From Diaphorobacter aerolatus (GTDB lineage Bacteria > Pseudomonadota > Gammaproteobacteria > Burkholderiales > Burkholderiaceae_C), in NCBI RefSeq assembly GCF_014489535.1, contig NZ_CP060783.1, positions 1,612,001-1,676,000 of the forward strand: a stretch of DNA of 64,000 bases. The letters run 5' to 3'. Position numbers and translations under genes: made by a program. A model generated the notes under the pieces. That model searched no databases. It saw only the letters and a list, made by a program, of their open reading frames with translations, and had not been told where the DNA came from. Positions within the stretch are counted from its first letter, which is position 1. Each line of letters starts with the position of its first letter. Below are positions 29,519 to 38,723 of this stretch, in pieces.

Positions 29519-29761
29519 GTGACCTCGCCCGGCCTGTACCGCCACTACAAGGGAAATCTCTACGAGGTGCTTGACACCGTGCGCCACAGCGAAACGCTGG
29601 AGCCGATGACGCTCTACCGCGCGCTTTACGGCGAGCGTGGGCTCTGGGTGCGCCCCGCCGCCATGTTCGGCGAGAGCGTCGTCATCGACGGCATCGCCCA
29701 GCCGCGGTTTCGCAGACTACCGCAAAGCGAGCAAAAGAGCCACGAGGACGCGACCCGCTGA
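29519..29761 (+). CDS. DUF1653 domain protein
   Basis: An 80-residue protein made of a DUF1653 domain: PGLYRHYKGNLYEVLDTVRH, then SETLEPMTLYRALYG, GLWVRPAAMFGESV and a short basic tail. Function unknown; these small proteins are widespread in bacteria. The GTG start was chosen because it is immediately before the conserved GLYRHYKG segment. It converges with purN, with only two bases between the stops. Confidence 0.8.
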   Translation: MTSPGLYRHYKGNLYEVLDTVRHSETLEPMTLYRALYGERGLWVRPAAMFGESVVIDGIAQPRFRRLPQSEQKSHEDATR

Positions 29762-29763
29762 CT

Positions 29764-30342
29764 TCAGCGGCGGACCAGCCCCAGCACGGCACGCGGATAG
29801 ATCACATGCTCCTGCGTGAGCACGCGAGCCGCCAGCGTGGCGGCGGTGTCGCCCGGCAGCACGGGCACCACGGCCTGCTCGAGAATCGGGCCGACATCGA
29901 GTTCTGCGGTCACGCGATGCACCGTGCAGCCGGCGAACTTGCAGCCCTCGTCGATGGCGCGCTGGTGCGTATGCAAACCGGGAAACGCGGGCAGCAGCGA
30001 TGGATGAATGTTCACCATGCGTCCCTCGAAGTGCTGCACGAACCCCGGCGTGAGGATGCGCATGAACCCCGCGAGCACGATCAGCGCCGGATCGTGGCGG
30101 TCGATGACCTTCGCAAGCTCCGCGTCGAATTCCTCGCGCGAGGCAAACTGCTTGTGATCGAGCACCTCGGTGGCAATGCCGTTGTCTTTCGCGAAACCCA
30201 GACCACCGGCGCTGGCTTTGTTGCTCACGACCGCCGCAACCCGTGCACCATGGCGGCCAATCCAGTCCTGCTGCTGGGATGCACGCACAATGGCAGCCAT
30301 GTTGGAGCCACCGCCCGAGATGAGGATCACGATGTTTTTCAT
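29764..30342 (-). CDS. purN: Phosphoribosylglycinamide formyltransferase PurN
   Basis: Third step of purine synthesis, transferring a formyl group from 10-formyl-THF to GAR. A 192-residue protein starting [19 protein letters not shown]. The catalytic Asn/His are in [19 protein letters not shown], and the catalytic Asp follows in a [17 protein letters not shown] segment. The start is the ATG at MKNIVIL; the upstream extension is not conserved. Length is normal. Confidence 0.96.
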   Translation of the reverse strand: MKNIVILISGGGSNMAAIVRASQQQDWIGRHGARVAAVVSNKASAGGLGFAKDNGIATEVLDHKQFASREEFDAELAKVIDRHDPALIVLAGFMRILTPGFVQHFEGRMVNIHPSLLPAFPGLHTHQRAIDEGCKFAGCTVHRVTAELDVGPILEQAVVPVLPGDTAATLAARVLTQEHVIYPRAVLGLVRR

Positions 30343-30419
30343 GGGCGGCGATTGTCTCACCGAAGCCATCGGGCTTCGCGGCAATCGGGATTTTTGAATT
30401 GACCACCACGAGACGCACC

Positions 30420-31121
30420 ATGCCCTTCGATCCCCAATCCGCCCCGCTCTCCGCCGACGAGGCCCGCGTGCTTGCCACGCTGGTCGAGAAGTCGCGCACC
30501 GTACCGGACAGCTACCCGCTCACGCTCAACTCGCTGGCCTCGGGCTGCAATCAGAAGACCAGTCGCGAGCCGGTCATGCAGCTCAGCGACGGTCAGATCC
30601 AGGAAGCGCTCGACGATCTGCGCCGCCGTTCGCTGGTCACCGAAATCGGCGGCGCGCGCACCTCGCGCTGGGAACACAATTTTCCGCGCGGCGTGGGCGT
30701 GCCCGATCAGTCGGCCGCGCTGTTGTGCCTGCTGATGTTGCGGGGCCCGCAGACGGCGGGCGAACTGCGCATCAATTCCGAGCGCTGGCACCGATTCGCG
30801 GACATCTCCTCGGTCGAGGCGTTTCTCGATGAGCTGCAATCGCGTAGCGAAGAAAAGGGCGGGCCGCTGGTCATTTTGCTGCCACGCGCGCACGGCGCTC
30901 GCGAGCCGCGCTGGGCGCATCTGCTGTGCGGCCCGGTGGATGCAAGCGCACTTGCTGCCGCGAGCGCATCGGCGTCCACCACGACCGCAGCGCAGGCAGA
31001 CCCGGCCCTGTCCGAGCGCGTCACGGCGCTCGAAGGCGAAGTGGCCGCGCTGCGCGTGGCGCTCGCGCAGGTTTGCGAGCAGCTCGGTATCGACATCGAA
31101 TCGAAGCCTGCAGAGAATTGA
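30420..31121 (+). CDS. YceH family (DUF480) protein
   Basis: A 233-residue cytoplasmic protein of the UPF0502/YceH family, made of two winged-helix-like domains: [40 protein letters not shown], then [17 protein letters not shown]. The C-terminus adds an Ala-rich linker and a short coiled coil ([20 protein letters not shown]). Function is unknown; nucleic-acid binding is suggested by the fold. The ATG was chosen for homology; an ATG seven codons upstream also exists. It diverges from purN. Confidence 0.88.
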   Translation: MPFDPQSAPLSADEARVLATLVEKSRTVPDSYPLTLNSLASGCNQKTSREPVMQLSDGQIQEALDDLRRRSLVTEIGGARTSRWEHNFPRGVGVPDQSAALLCLLMLRGPQTAGELRINSERWHRFADISSVEAFLDELQSRSEEKGGPLVILLPRAHGAREPRWAHLLCGPVDASALAAASASASTTTAAQADPALSERVTALEGEVAALRVALAQVCEQLGIDIESKPAEN

Positions 31122-31220
31122 ATCGTCATTGTCCCGGCCAGGACAGTCGTCAAAAGCACGTGCGTGCTACAAAGCCGCTGGAACACGGGAGCCCTTTCCC
31201 CCGATTGAAGGAGACACAAA

Positions 31221-32401
31221 ATGGATTTGGCGTTCACGCCCGAAGAGCTGGCGTTTCGCGACGAGGTTCGCGAGTGGGTAGCGGCCCATCTGCCCAAGAC
31301 GATTTCCGACAAGGTCCACAGCGCCCAGCGCCTGACCCGCGACGACATGCAGGGCTGGGCGAAGACGCTGGGCAAGAAAGGCTGGCTCGGCTATGGCTGG
31401 CCGGAGCAGTTTGGCGGCCCGGGCTGGAACGCCATTCAGAGGCATTTGTTCGAAGAGGAATGCGCGATGGCCGGTGCGCCGCGCATCGTTCCCTTCGGCC
31501 CGGTGATGGTCGCGCCGGTGATCATGGCCTTTGGCTCGCCCGAGCAGCAAAAGCGCTTTCTGCCCGGCATCGCGAGCGGTGAGGTCTGGTGGAGCCAGGG
31601 CTACAGCGAGCCGGGTTCGGGCTCGGATCTCGCGAGCGTGAAAACCCGTGCCGAGCGCGTGGGTGACAAATACATCGTCAACGGCCAGAAGACCTGGACC
31701 ACGCTCGGCCAGTACGGCGACTGGATGTTCAACCTCGTGCGCACCAGCACCGAAGGCAAGCCGCAGACCGGCATCAGCTTTTTGCTGCTCGACATGAAGT
31801 CGCCCGGCGTGACCGTGCGACCGATCAAGCTGCTGGACGGCGAATGCGAGGTCAATGAGGTGTTCTTCGACAACGTCGAAGTCCCTGCCGACCAGCTCAT
31901 CGGCGAAGAGAACAAGGGCTGGACCTATGCCAAATACCTGCTCGCCACGAACGCACCAACATCGCCGACGTCAACCGCGCCAAGCGCGAACTCGAGCGCG
32001 TCAAGCGCCTCGCGCAGCAAAACGGCGTGTGGAACGACATGCGCTTTCGCGACCAGATCGCGTTGCTGGAAGTGGACGTCGTCGCGCTCGAGATGATGGT
32101 GCTGCGCGTGCTGTCCGCAGAGACTTCGGGCAAGAAGTCGCTTGACGTGGCGGGCCTGCTCAAGATTCGCGGCAGCGAAATCCAGCAGCGCTACACCGAA
32201 CTCATGATGCTCGCCGCAGGCCCGTTCAGCCTGCCCTTCATCGAAGAAGCCATGGATGCGGGCTGGAACGGCAGCTTTCCCGGCGGCAATGTGCTCAATG
32301 CACCGCTTGCTGCCAACTATTTCAACATGCGCAAGACGACCATCTACGGCGGCTCCAACGAGGTGCAGCGCAACATCGTGGCGCAGACGGTGCTCGGCTG
32401 A
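31221..32401 (+). CDS. Acyl-CoA dehydrogenase, PimC-like large subunit (frame broken)
   Basis: FAD-dependent acyl-CoA dehydrogenase: MDLAFTPEELAFRDEVREWV, the FAD/substrate segment WWSQGYSEPGSGSDLAS, and the C-terminal YGGSNEVQRNIVAQTVLG. The frame breaks after WTYAKYLLA; one C added there gives HERTNIADVNRAKRELERVK and a 393-residue protein. It pairs with the next gene in the manner of PimC/PimD, the two-subunit pimeloyl-CoA dehydrogenase of Rhodopseudomonas, so a dicarboxylyl-CoA or long-chain substrate is plausible but unproven. A GGAG ribosome-binding site precedes the ATG. It could supply later beta-oxidation of benzoate ring-cleavage products. Confidence 0.87.
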
Positions 32402-32419
32402 AAAAAGGGAGACAACCAC

Positions 32420-33535
32420 ATGGATTTCGATTTCACAGAAGACCAGCAATCGCTGCGCGACGCGGTCGCCCGCTGGGTGGACAAGGGCTACAGCTTCGAG
32501 CGCCGCCGCGCCATCGTGAATGCGGGCGGCTTTGATCGCACCGCCTACGGCGAACTCGCCGAACTCGGCCTCACTGCGCTGACCGTGCCCGAGGACGACG
32601 GTGGCATGGGTCTCGGTGCCGTGGACGCCATGATCGTCATGGAGGAACTGGGCCGAGGCATCGTGCTAGAGCCGCTCACCCAGACGCTCGTGGTCAGCAA
32701 CGTGCTCAGGCAGTTCGCCCCCGAAGCCGTCAGGCAGCAATGGCTGCCGCGCATGGCGAGCGGCGAGGCCCTCGTGGTGCTGGCGCAGCAGGAAGTGCCA
32801 TCACGCTATCGTCCCGACCTGTGCGAGGCCACGGCCGCCAAGGCAGACAACGCCTACACCGTCAACGCCACCAAGAACGTCGTGCCGGCTGGCGACAAGG
32901 CCGACGCGTGGCTCGTGTCCGCGAGGCTCGACGGCGTCGTCGCGCTGTTTCTGGTCGAGCGCAACGCCCAGGGTGCGAGCAGCAACGGGTATCTGACACA
33001 GGACGGAAGCCGCGCGGCCGATGTCTTCTTGCAGCATACGCCCGCCACGCTGGTCACCACCGAAGGCATTGCCGCGCTGGAACTCGCCATGGACACCGGC
33101 ATCGCCGCCAGCAGCGCCTACGCCGTCGGCGCGATGGAAAAAACGCTGGCGGTCACGGCCGAGTACATGAATCAGCGCAAGCAGTTCGGCGTGGCAATCG
33201 CCACCTTCCAAGCCCTGCGCCACCGCATTGCCGATATGAAGATGCAGCTCGAACTCGCGCGTTCGATGAGCTATTTCGCCAGCCTCAAGCTCGGCGAAGA
33301 ACCCGGGGCCCGCCGCCGTGCGCTCTCGCAGGCCAAGGTTCAGCTCGGACAGTCGATGCGCTTTGTCGGCCAGCAGGCGGTGCAACTGCATGGTGGCATC
33401 GGCGTGACGGACGAATACATCGTGAGCCACTACTTCAAGACGCTGACGCAACTGGAGATGAGCTTTGGTGACACGCTGTATCACCTGGGACAGGTCTCCG
33501 ACCGCATGAAGGAGACGGCCGGCGTGTTCGGCTGA
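32420..33535 (+). CDS. Acyl-CoA dehydrogenase, PimD-like small subunit
   Basis: A 371-residue member of the acyl-CoA dehydrogenase family, intact: MDFDFTEDQQSLRDAVARWV, VPEDDGGMGLGAVDAMIVME, then the flavin-domain QFGVAIATFQALRHRIADMK and the terminal QLHGGIGVTDEYIVSHYFK. It starts 18 bases after the previous dehydrogenase with a GGGAGA ribosome-binding site. The central beta domain is divergent (VPAGDKADAWLVSARLDG), as expected of a PimD-like partner that may need the large subunit. A strong terminator follows. Confidence 0.88.
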   Translation: MDFDFTEDQQSLRDAVARWVDKGYSFERRRAIVNAGGFDRTAYGELAELGLTALTVPEDDGGMGLGAVDAMIVMEELGRGIVLEPLTQTLVVSNVLRQFAPEAVRQQWLPRMASGEALVVLAQQEVPSRYRPDLCEATAAKADNAYTVNATKNVVPAGDKADAWLVSARLDGVVALFLVERNAQGASSNGYLTQDGSRAADVFLQHTPATLVTTEGIAALELAMDTGIAASSAYAVGAMEKTLAVTAEYMNQRKQFGVAIATFQALRHRIADMKMQLELARSMSYFASLKLGEEPGARRRALSQAKVQLGQSMRFVGQQAVQLHGGIGVTDEYIVSHYFKTLTQLEMSFGDTLYHLGQVSDRMKETAGVFG

Positions 33536-33561
33536 CACGTGGGGCCGCATGGCGAACCCGG

Positions 33562-33597
33562 AAGCCTTGCCCGCAAGTCGCGCGCAAGGCTTTTTTC
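33562..33597 (+). terminator. Rho-independent terminator after the dehydrogenase pair
   Basis: AAGCCTTGC pairs perfectly with GCAAGGCTT and is followed by a T-run, 26 bases after the stop. Confidence 0.88.
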
Positions 33598-33765
33598 ATT
33601 CTGATGCACTCGCTGCGCCCACCTATGCCCTGACCCATCGCAATCATCGTTCGATATACGATAATGAAGGGTTAAGCATCCTCAAGTGCCGGACGACCGG
33701 CCCCGCCGCCCTGTGGGCGACCTTTTGCCCGCTGAGCCAGCGTTGATCTGGCCATATGAAGTTTT

Positions 33766-35082
33766 ATGAGCGCTACTGCCACATCCTACGATCCCATTCG
33801 CACGCTGCTGGAAACCGCAACCCAGCAGATTGAACGGAACGAGCTGCGCGAAGCTGCGCTGACGTTGAACGAGTGCCAGCGCCTCTGGCCCAACGATGCC
33901 CGCGTGTTCATGCTCGCAGGCCTGATGGCCGAGCGTTCGGGCAATATCCCGGCCGCCTTCGACGCGCTGCGCCGCTGCGTGGCCGCCGATCCGAACTGGA
34001 CCCCTGGCGAACTGCAACTGGCGCTGCTGTATTCGCGCCGTGGCATGTACGACAAGGCCATCAAGCATGCCGAACGGCTGGCCAGACGCGAGCCCAACAA
34101 TGCGCTGGTGCTCGCGCATCTGGTGGATTTCGCGCACGAGGCAGGCAATACGGAACTGGCGATTCGCGAGCTGCGTCGTGGCCTCGAATACATGCCGCGC
34201 GACGCGCAACTGCGCCGCGTGCTCGCCAACGATCTGCAAGTCACCGGCCAGCGCGCCGAGGCCGTGGAGGTCTGGGGCAGTCTGATCGCCGACAATCCCA
34301 AGGACGAGATGGCGCTGCTTGGCCGTGCCACCACGCTCATCGAAGCGGGCAAGCCGTCGGCTGCCACGAGCGACACCACCAAGCTGCTCGAGCTTTCGCC
34401 CGGCAATTCGATCTACGCATACTTCAACGCCATTGCCCATGGCCTGACGCCCGATCACCAGCCGCCCGAACTCAACCGCATGCTGTTCGACACCCTGGCC
34501 AGCAGCTACGACCAGCGCGTGGTGCGCGGTTTGCACTACCAGTTGCCCAAGATCGTTGCCGAGAAGATCGTCGCGCGCTTTCCGACCAAGTCGCTGAGCA
34601 TTCTCGATCTCGGATGCGGCACGGGCCTGCTCGGCGCATGTCTGGGCCGCATCGACGGCTTCCTGATCGGCGTGGACATCTCCACCAAGATGATCGAGCA
34701 GGCCGCGCGCCATGAGGTCTACGACCGCTTTCACACGGTCAACATGCTCGACGCGCTGCGCGAGACCCCCGGCGAGATCTACGAAGTCATCACGGCACTC
34801 GATGTGTTCATCTACACGGGCGACCTGAAGGCCACCGTGCCCGATGCGCACCGCATCCTGCTGCCCGCAGGCGACCTGTACTTTTCGTGCGAGACAGCGC
34901 CCGAAGACGGCCCCGACTTCGTGCTGCAATCGACGGGCCGCTATGCCCACAAGCGCAGCTACGTGCAGGCGCTGTGCAAGCAGGTCGGCTTTGAAGACGT
35001 GCAGATCGAAGACATGGTGCTGCGCAACGAAGGCGACGAGCCGGTCAACGGCTTCCTCGTGACGGCCCGCAAGGCCGCCTGA
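33766..35082 (+). CDS. TPR-repeat SAM-dependent methyltransferase
   Basis: A 438-residue fusion. The N-terminal ~230 residues form tandem TPR-like helical repeats (LREAALTLNECQRLWPNDAR, GMYDKAIKHAERLARREPNN and similar). The C-terminal ~200 residues are a class I methyltransferase with the SAM motif ILDLGCGTGLLGACLG and motif II GVDISTKMIEQAA. The linker carries LNRMLFDTLASSYDQRVVRG, a segment common to TPR-methyltransferases of this kind. The target is unknown; a protein or small polar molecule brought by the TPR part is plausible. An A/T-rich promoter region precedes it. Confidence 0.85.
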   Translation: MSATATSYDPIRTLLETATQQIERNELREAALTLNECQRLWPNDARVFMLAGLMAERSGNIPAAFDALRRCVAADPNWTPGELQLALLYSRRGMYDKAIKHAERLARREPNNALVLAHLVDFAHEAGNTELAIRELRRGLEYMPRDAQLRRVLANDLQVTGQRAEAVEVWGSLIADNPKDEMALLGRATTLIEAGKPSAATSDTTKLLELSPGNSIYAYFNAIAHGLTPDHQPPELNRMLFDTLASSYDQRVVRGLHYQLPKIVAEKIVARFPTKSLSILDLGCGTGLLGACLGRIDGFLIGVDISTKMIEQAARHEVYDRFHTVNMLDALRETPGEIYEVITALDVFIYTGDLKATVPDAHRILLPAGDLYFSCETAPEDGPDFVLQSTGRYAHKRSYVQALCKQVGFEDVQIEDMVLRNEGDEPVNGFLVTARKAA

Positions 35083-35114
35083 TCGGCACACTGCCGCTCA
35101 AGGCAAATAATGGC

Positions 35115-35147
35115 AACGGCGCGTGTGACCCACGCGCCGTTTTTTCC
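35115..35147. terminator. Bidirectional terminator between converging genes
   Basis: AACGGCGCGTG pairs perfectly with CACGCGCCGTT around five bases, then a T-run. It separates the methyltransferase gene from the leftward liv operon. Confidence 0.9.
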
Positions 35148-35171
35148 TTGTGCGGGCAGGCGCGTACCGCA

Positions 35172-35932
35172 TCACACGCCCAGCAATTGCGCCAGACGCT
35201 CGGGCTGGGCGCGCAACTCCGCCGAATCGCTTGTCAGCACGAGGCGCCCTTTTTCCATCACCACCGCGCGGTCGGTATGCGCAAGCACCTTGCGGTAGTC
35301 GCGATCCACGATCAGCGTGGAGATGCCGGTGCTTCGGATTTCCGCGATCACGCGCCAGATGTCGGCGACGACCAGCGGTGCGAGGCCTTCCGTGGCCTCG
35401 TCCAGAATCATCAGTCGCGGGTTGGTCATGAGCGCACGGCCAATCGACACCATCTGCTGCTCGCCGCCGGAGAGCTGGTTGCCGCCGTTGTTCCAGCGCT
35501 CCTTCAAGCGTGGAAAGATATCGAGCACGCGTTCATAGGTCCAGCGCCGCTCGCCATCGAGCCCGCGCGCGCGCTCATCACCAGGTTCTCCTTCACCGTG
35601 AGATTCGGGAACACGCCGCGTCCCTCGGGCACGTAGCCTATGCCCAGGCGCGCCATGCGTTCGGGCGGCGCGCCCGTCACGTTCCGGCCATCGCAGAACA
35701 CCGACCCCGCGCGCGGCGTCACATAGCCCATGAGCGTGCGGATCAGCGTGCTCTTTCCCATGCCGTTGCGCCCAAGCAGCCCCACAGCCTGGCCGCGCGG
35801 AAGTCGCAGGCTCACCCCGTGCAGGATGTGGCTGTCGCCGTAATAGGTGTGCAGTTCTTCGATCTGGAACATGCCGTTCTCTGGAGCAGCAGGCTCCGCA
35901 TCGGCCAAGGCTCCAGCCATGCGTTCAGCCAT
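35172..35932 (-). CDS. livF: LivF-type ATP-binding protein of the box-cluster transporter (frame broken)
   Basis: Last gene of the second Liv operon. The N-terminal part has Walker A (LLGRNGMGKSTLIRTLMG) up to LTVKENLVMSARA. The C-terminal part, in another frame, has the signature (LSGGEQQMVSIGRALM) and Walker B (LMILDEATEGLAP). One lost base near 35565, in a GCGC-rich tract, explains the break. From the first ATG, which overlaps the end of livG, the protein would be 253 residues; an internal ATG at MFQIEELHTYYG would give 233. It is unusual that the D-loop reads EATEG, a known LivF variation. Confidence 0.9.
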
Positions 35933-36698
35933 GTGCTTGCTCCTCTCCGAGATAGGCGGTGCGCACGACGGGATCGATGCGGATTTCGTCGGGCGTACCG
36001 CTTGCCACCACGCTGCCGTTGACCATCACCGTGATGCGGTCCGCGATGCGAAAGACCGCGTCCATGTCGTGCTCAACCAGCAACACGGCGTGGCCGGCCT
36101 TCAACTCCTGCAGCAGTCCGAGCATGCGTTCGGTTTCTTCCGCGCCCATGCCGGCCAGCGGCTCGTCGAGCAGCAGCACCTGCGGCCCGGTCGCCAGACA
36201 CATCGCCACTTCCAGTTGCCGCTTTGCGCCGTGACTCAGGCTGCCCGCCTGCGCGTTCAGGTGCGGCGTGAGCCCGGCACGCGCGAGCGCCGCATGGGCG
36301 CGCTCGTTGCTCAACGTGCAATTGCGCGATGCCTGCCAGAAGTACCAGGGCCGGGGATGGGCCTGGGCCTGGGCGGTGAGGCGGCAGTTTTCGAGCACGC
36401 TGAACTCCGGAAAAATCGTCGTGCGCTGGTAGCTGCGGCCAATGCCTGCGCGAGCCCTTCGCGGCTGCGGCATCTGCGTGACGTCGATGCCATCGAGCGC
36501 AATCGTTCCGCTGCTCGCGGCGATCTCTCCCGAGAGCATGTTGATGAGCGTGGACTTGCCCGCGCCATTGGTGCCGATCACCGCATGGACCTCGCCCACC
36601 TTGAGTTCCAGATCCACGTTGTTGACCGCGATGAGGCCGCCGAACCGGCGCGTGAGTCCACGCACGCAAAGCTTGGCTCCGGTATTGGCCTCAGCCAT
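35925..36698 (-). CDS. livG: LivG-type ATP-binding protein of the box-cluster transporter
   Basis: A 257-residue ABC ATPase: Walker A (GTNGAGKSTLINMLSG), signature region (LSHGAKRQLEVAMCLA) and Walker B (VLLLDEPLAGMGAEE), with the LivG-type EHDMDAVFRIADRITVMVNG. The ATG with an upstream AAGGAG site (MAEANTGAKL) was chosen. It overlaps livM's 3' end and livF's 5' end by a few bases, so the four genes are translationally coupled. Confidence 0.95.
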   Translation of the reverse strand: MAEANTGAKLCVRGLTRRFGGLIAVNNVDLELKVGEVHAVIGTNGAGKSTLINMLSGEIAASSGTIALDGIDVTQMPQPRRARAGIGRSYQRTTIFPEFSVLENCRLTAQAQAHPRPWYFWQASRNCTLSNERAHAALARAGLTPHLNAQAGSLSHGAKRQLEVAMCLATGPQVLLLDEPLAGMGAEETERMLGLLQELKAGHAVLLVEHDMDAVFRIADRITVMVNGSVVASGTPDEIRIDPVVRTAYLGEEQAHG

Positions 36699-37776
36699 GA
36701 TCGGCTCCTTGTGCCGGGCGGGCGCGCGGCGTCTTTTTGCGCAGCAACTGGTCACCGAGGCCCATCACACCCCTGGGCAGCAACGCGACCAGCACGATGA
36801 TCGACATGCCCAACGTGATCTGCCAGTGGTCGGCGAGATTGCCCACGATGGCATGCGTGCTCAGCAACTCCTTGAGCAGCACAAAGGTCACGGTGCCGAT
36901 CACCGCGCCGCGCAGCGAACCGATGCCCCCAGGATCACCATCAGCAGCACCTCGCCCGAGTGATGCCAGGCGAGCAATTCGGGATTGACCACACCGTCGC
37001 GCGCCGCCAGCAGAAAGCCCGCAACGCCTGCGAGCATGCCGGCGATCACGAACGCCGCGAGCTTGTACCAGTAAGTCGCAAAACCGGCCGCGCGCATGCG
37101 CTGCTCGTTGACGCGGATGCCCGCAAGCGCCGCACCGAAACGCGATCGCGCGAGCATGGCCAGCAGCAGATACACCAGCACCAGCGCGCCAGCACCACGT
37201 AGTACTGCGTCGTGCTGTTTTCCATGTCGAGCGGCCCGACCGCAGGGCGCACCATCAGATAGATGCCATCACTGCCGCCTCCGACCGCCGTGTCGTGAAA
37301 GACAAAATAGGCGAGTTGCGCAAACGCCAGCGTCACCATGATGAAGTAGATGCCCCTGGTACGCAGGCTGAACGCCCCGATGAACAGCGCACACAGCCCG
37401 CTCGCAGCCATCGCCGCGATCCACAGCACCACGAAGTTGCCGCCTTCCTGGGGCGACGCGAGCACCGTTGCGTAGGCGCCGATGCCGAGAAACGCGGCAT
37501 GGCCGAGGCTCACGAGCCCCGTGCCCCAACGAGCAATTGCAGGCTGAGCGCGAAGATCGAGAGAATCATGATCTTCACGACCAGATCGAGCAGATACGCA
37601 GACCACGCGGGAGCGAGCAGCGCCAGCGCCATCGCGCAGGTCAGGGGCAGCGCGGCCCGTGCCCAATCACCGGTCTGCGCGGGTTGGCCGGGCAGGCTTC
37701 TGGACGTGACCAGCGGCGCTTCGGCATACGCCTCGGCCTTGTCCAGTGCGGGTGTGGAACTCTTGCTAAAAGACAT
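36691..37776 (-). CDS. livM: LivM-type permease of the box-cluster transporter (frame broken three times)
   Basis: Four in-frame pieces make one LivM. The N-terminal piece ends LSIFALSLQLLVG. The next has GLVSLGHAAFLGIGAYATVL through STTQYYVVLA. The third has MLVYLLLAMLARSRFG through HHSGEVLLMVILG. The last has TVTFVLLKELLSTHAIVGN to the stop. Single lost bases near 37525, 37190 and 36928 account for the breaks; restored, it is 362 residues. Inner-membrane permease of the putative benzoate importer, between livH and livG. Confidence 0.9.
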
Positions 37777-37779
37777 GGC

Positions 37780-38652
37780 TCAGCTCCTCCTGCCCATCAG
37801 GCCCTCGGGCCGCCACACCAGAATGATGGCCATGAGCAGATAGATGCTCATGCCGCTGAGTTCCTGGAAGAACACCTTGCCGAAGGTGTCGACAAAGCCC
37901 ACGAGCAGGGATGCGACCAGCGCACCGGTGATCGAACCGATGCCGCCGATCACCACCACGACGAAGCAGATGATCAGCACGCCAGAACCCATGTTCGGAT
38001 AGACCGACGCCATGGGCGCGGAGATCATTCCGGCCAGCGCCGCGAGTGCGACTCCCAGAGCGAACACGATGCGGTACAGCCGCTTGATGTCGATGCCCAG
38101 GCCGCGCACCATGTCGCGATTGCTGGCACCGGCCCGCACCATCATGCCGAGCCGCGTGCGATGGACCATCCAGTACATCGCAAACGCCACGAACAGACAG
38201 GTCATGGCCGCAAACACCCGATACCACGGATAGCTCATCATGCCGAGCAGCGAAAAGCTGCCTGCAAGCCATCCGGGCGGCTCAACGCCGTGCACGTCGT
38301 TGCCGGCCAGAATCGCGCGCAGTTCCTCGAACACGAGGATCAGCCCGAACGTCATCAGCACCTGCTGCAAGTGGTCGCGCTCATACAGGAAACTGAAGAA
38401 CGCCCACTCGAGCAAATATCCAAGCACCACCGCGAGCAGCACGCCGACCAGCAGCATGGTGATGAAGTGCTGGCCCAGGTACGGCGCGAGCGCAAACGCC
38501 ATGTAGGCGCCGATCATGTAGAAGCTGCCGTGCGCCAGGTTGATCACGCCCATGATCCCGAAGATCAGCGTGAGCCCCGAAGACAGCAGGAACAGCAGCA
38601 GCCCGTACTGAACCGAGTTCAGGCACTGCACCAGAAAAGTCGCAAGATCCAC
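37780..38652 (-). CDS. livH: LivH-type permease of the box-cluster transporter
   Basis: A 290-residue permease, complete: MDLATFLVQCLNSVQYGLLL, then GIMGVINLAHGSFYMIGAYM, and VRAGASNRDMVRGLGIDIKR. It ends three bases before livM. It differs substantially from the LivH near 16 kb, so the two transporters are paralogous systems, not duplicates. Together with LivK it should determine import of an aromatic acid such as benzoate, inferred from cluster context. Confidence 0.94.
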   Translation of the reverse strand: MDLATFLVQCLNSVQYGLLLFLLSSGLTLIFGIMGVINLAHGSFYMIGAYMAFALAPYLGQHFITMLLVGVLLAVVLGYLLEWAFFSFLYERDHLQQVLMTFGLILVFEELRAILAGNDVHGVEPPGWLAGSFSLLGMMSYPWYRVFAAMTCLFVAFAMYWMVHRTRLGMMVRAGASNRDMVRGLGIDIKRLYRIVFALGVALAALAGMISAPMASVYPNMGSGVLIICFVVVVIGGIGSITGALVASLLVGFVDTFGKVFFQELSGMSIYLLMAIILVWRPEGLMGRRS

Positions 38653-38723
38653 GGCAGCCCAAGTCAGTTGTCGTGTCGATGAAAAGGTGGGAAGTTGGAC
38701 GGGCGAAGCGAGAGCGATGCCGG

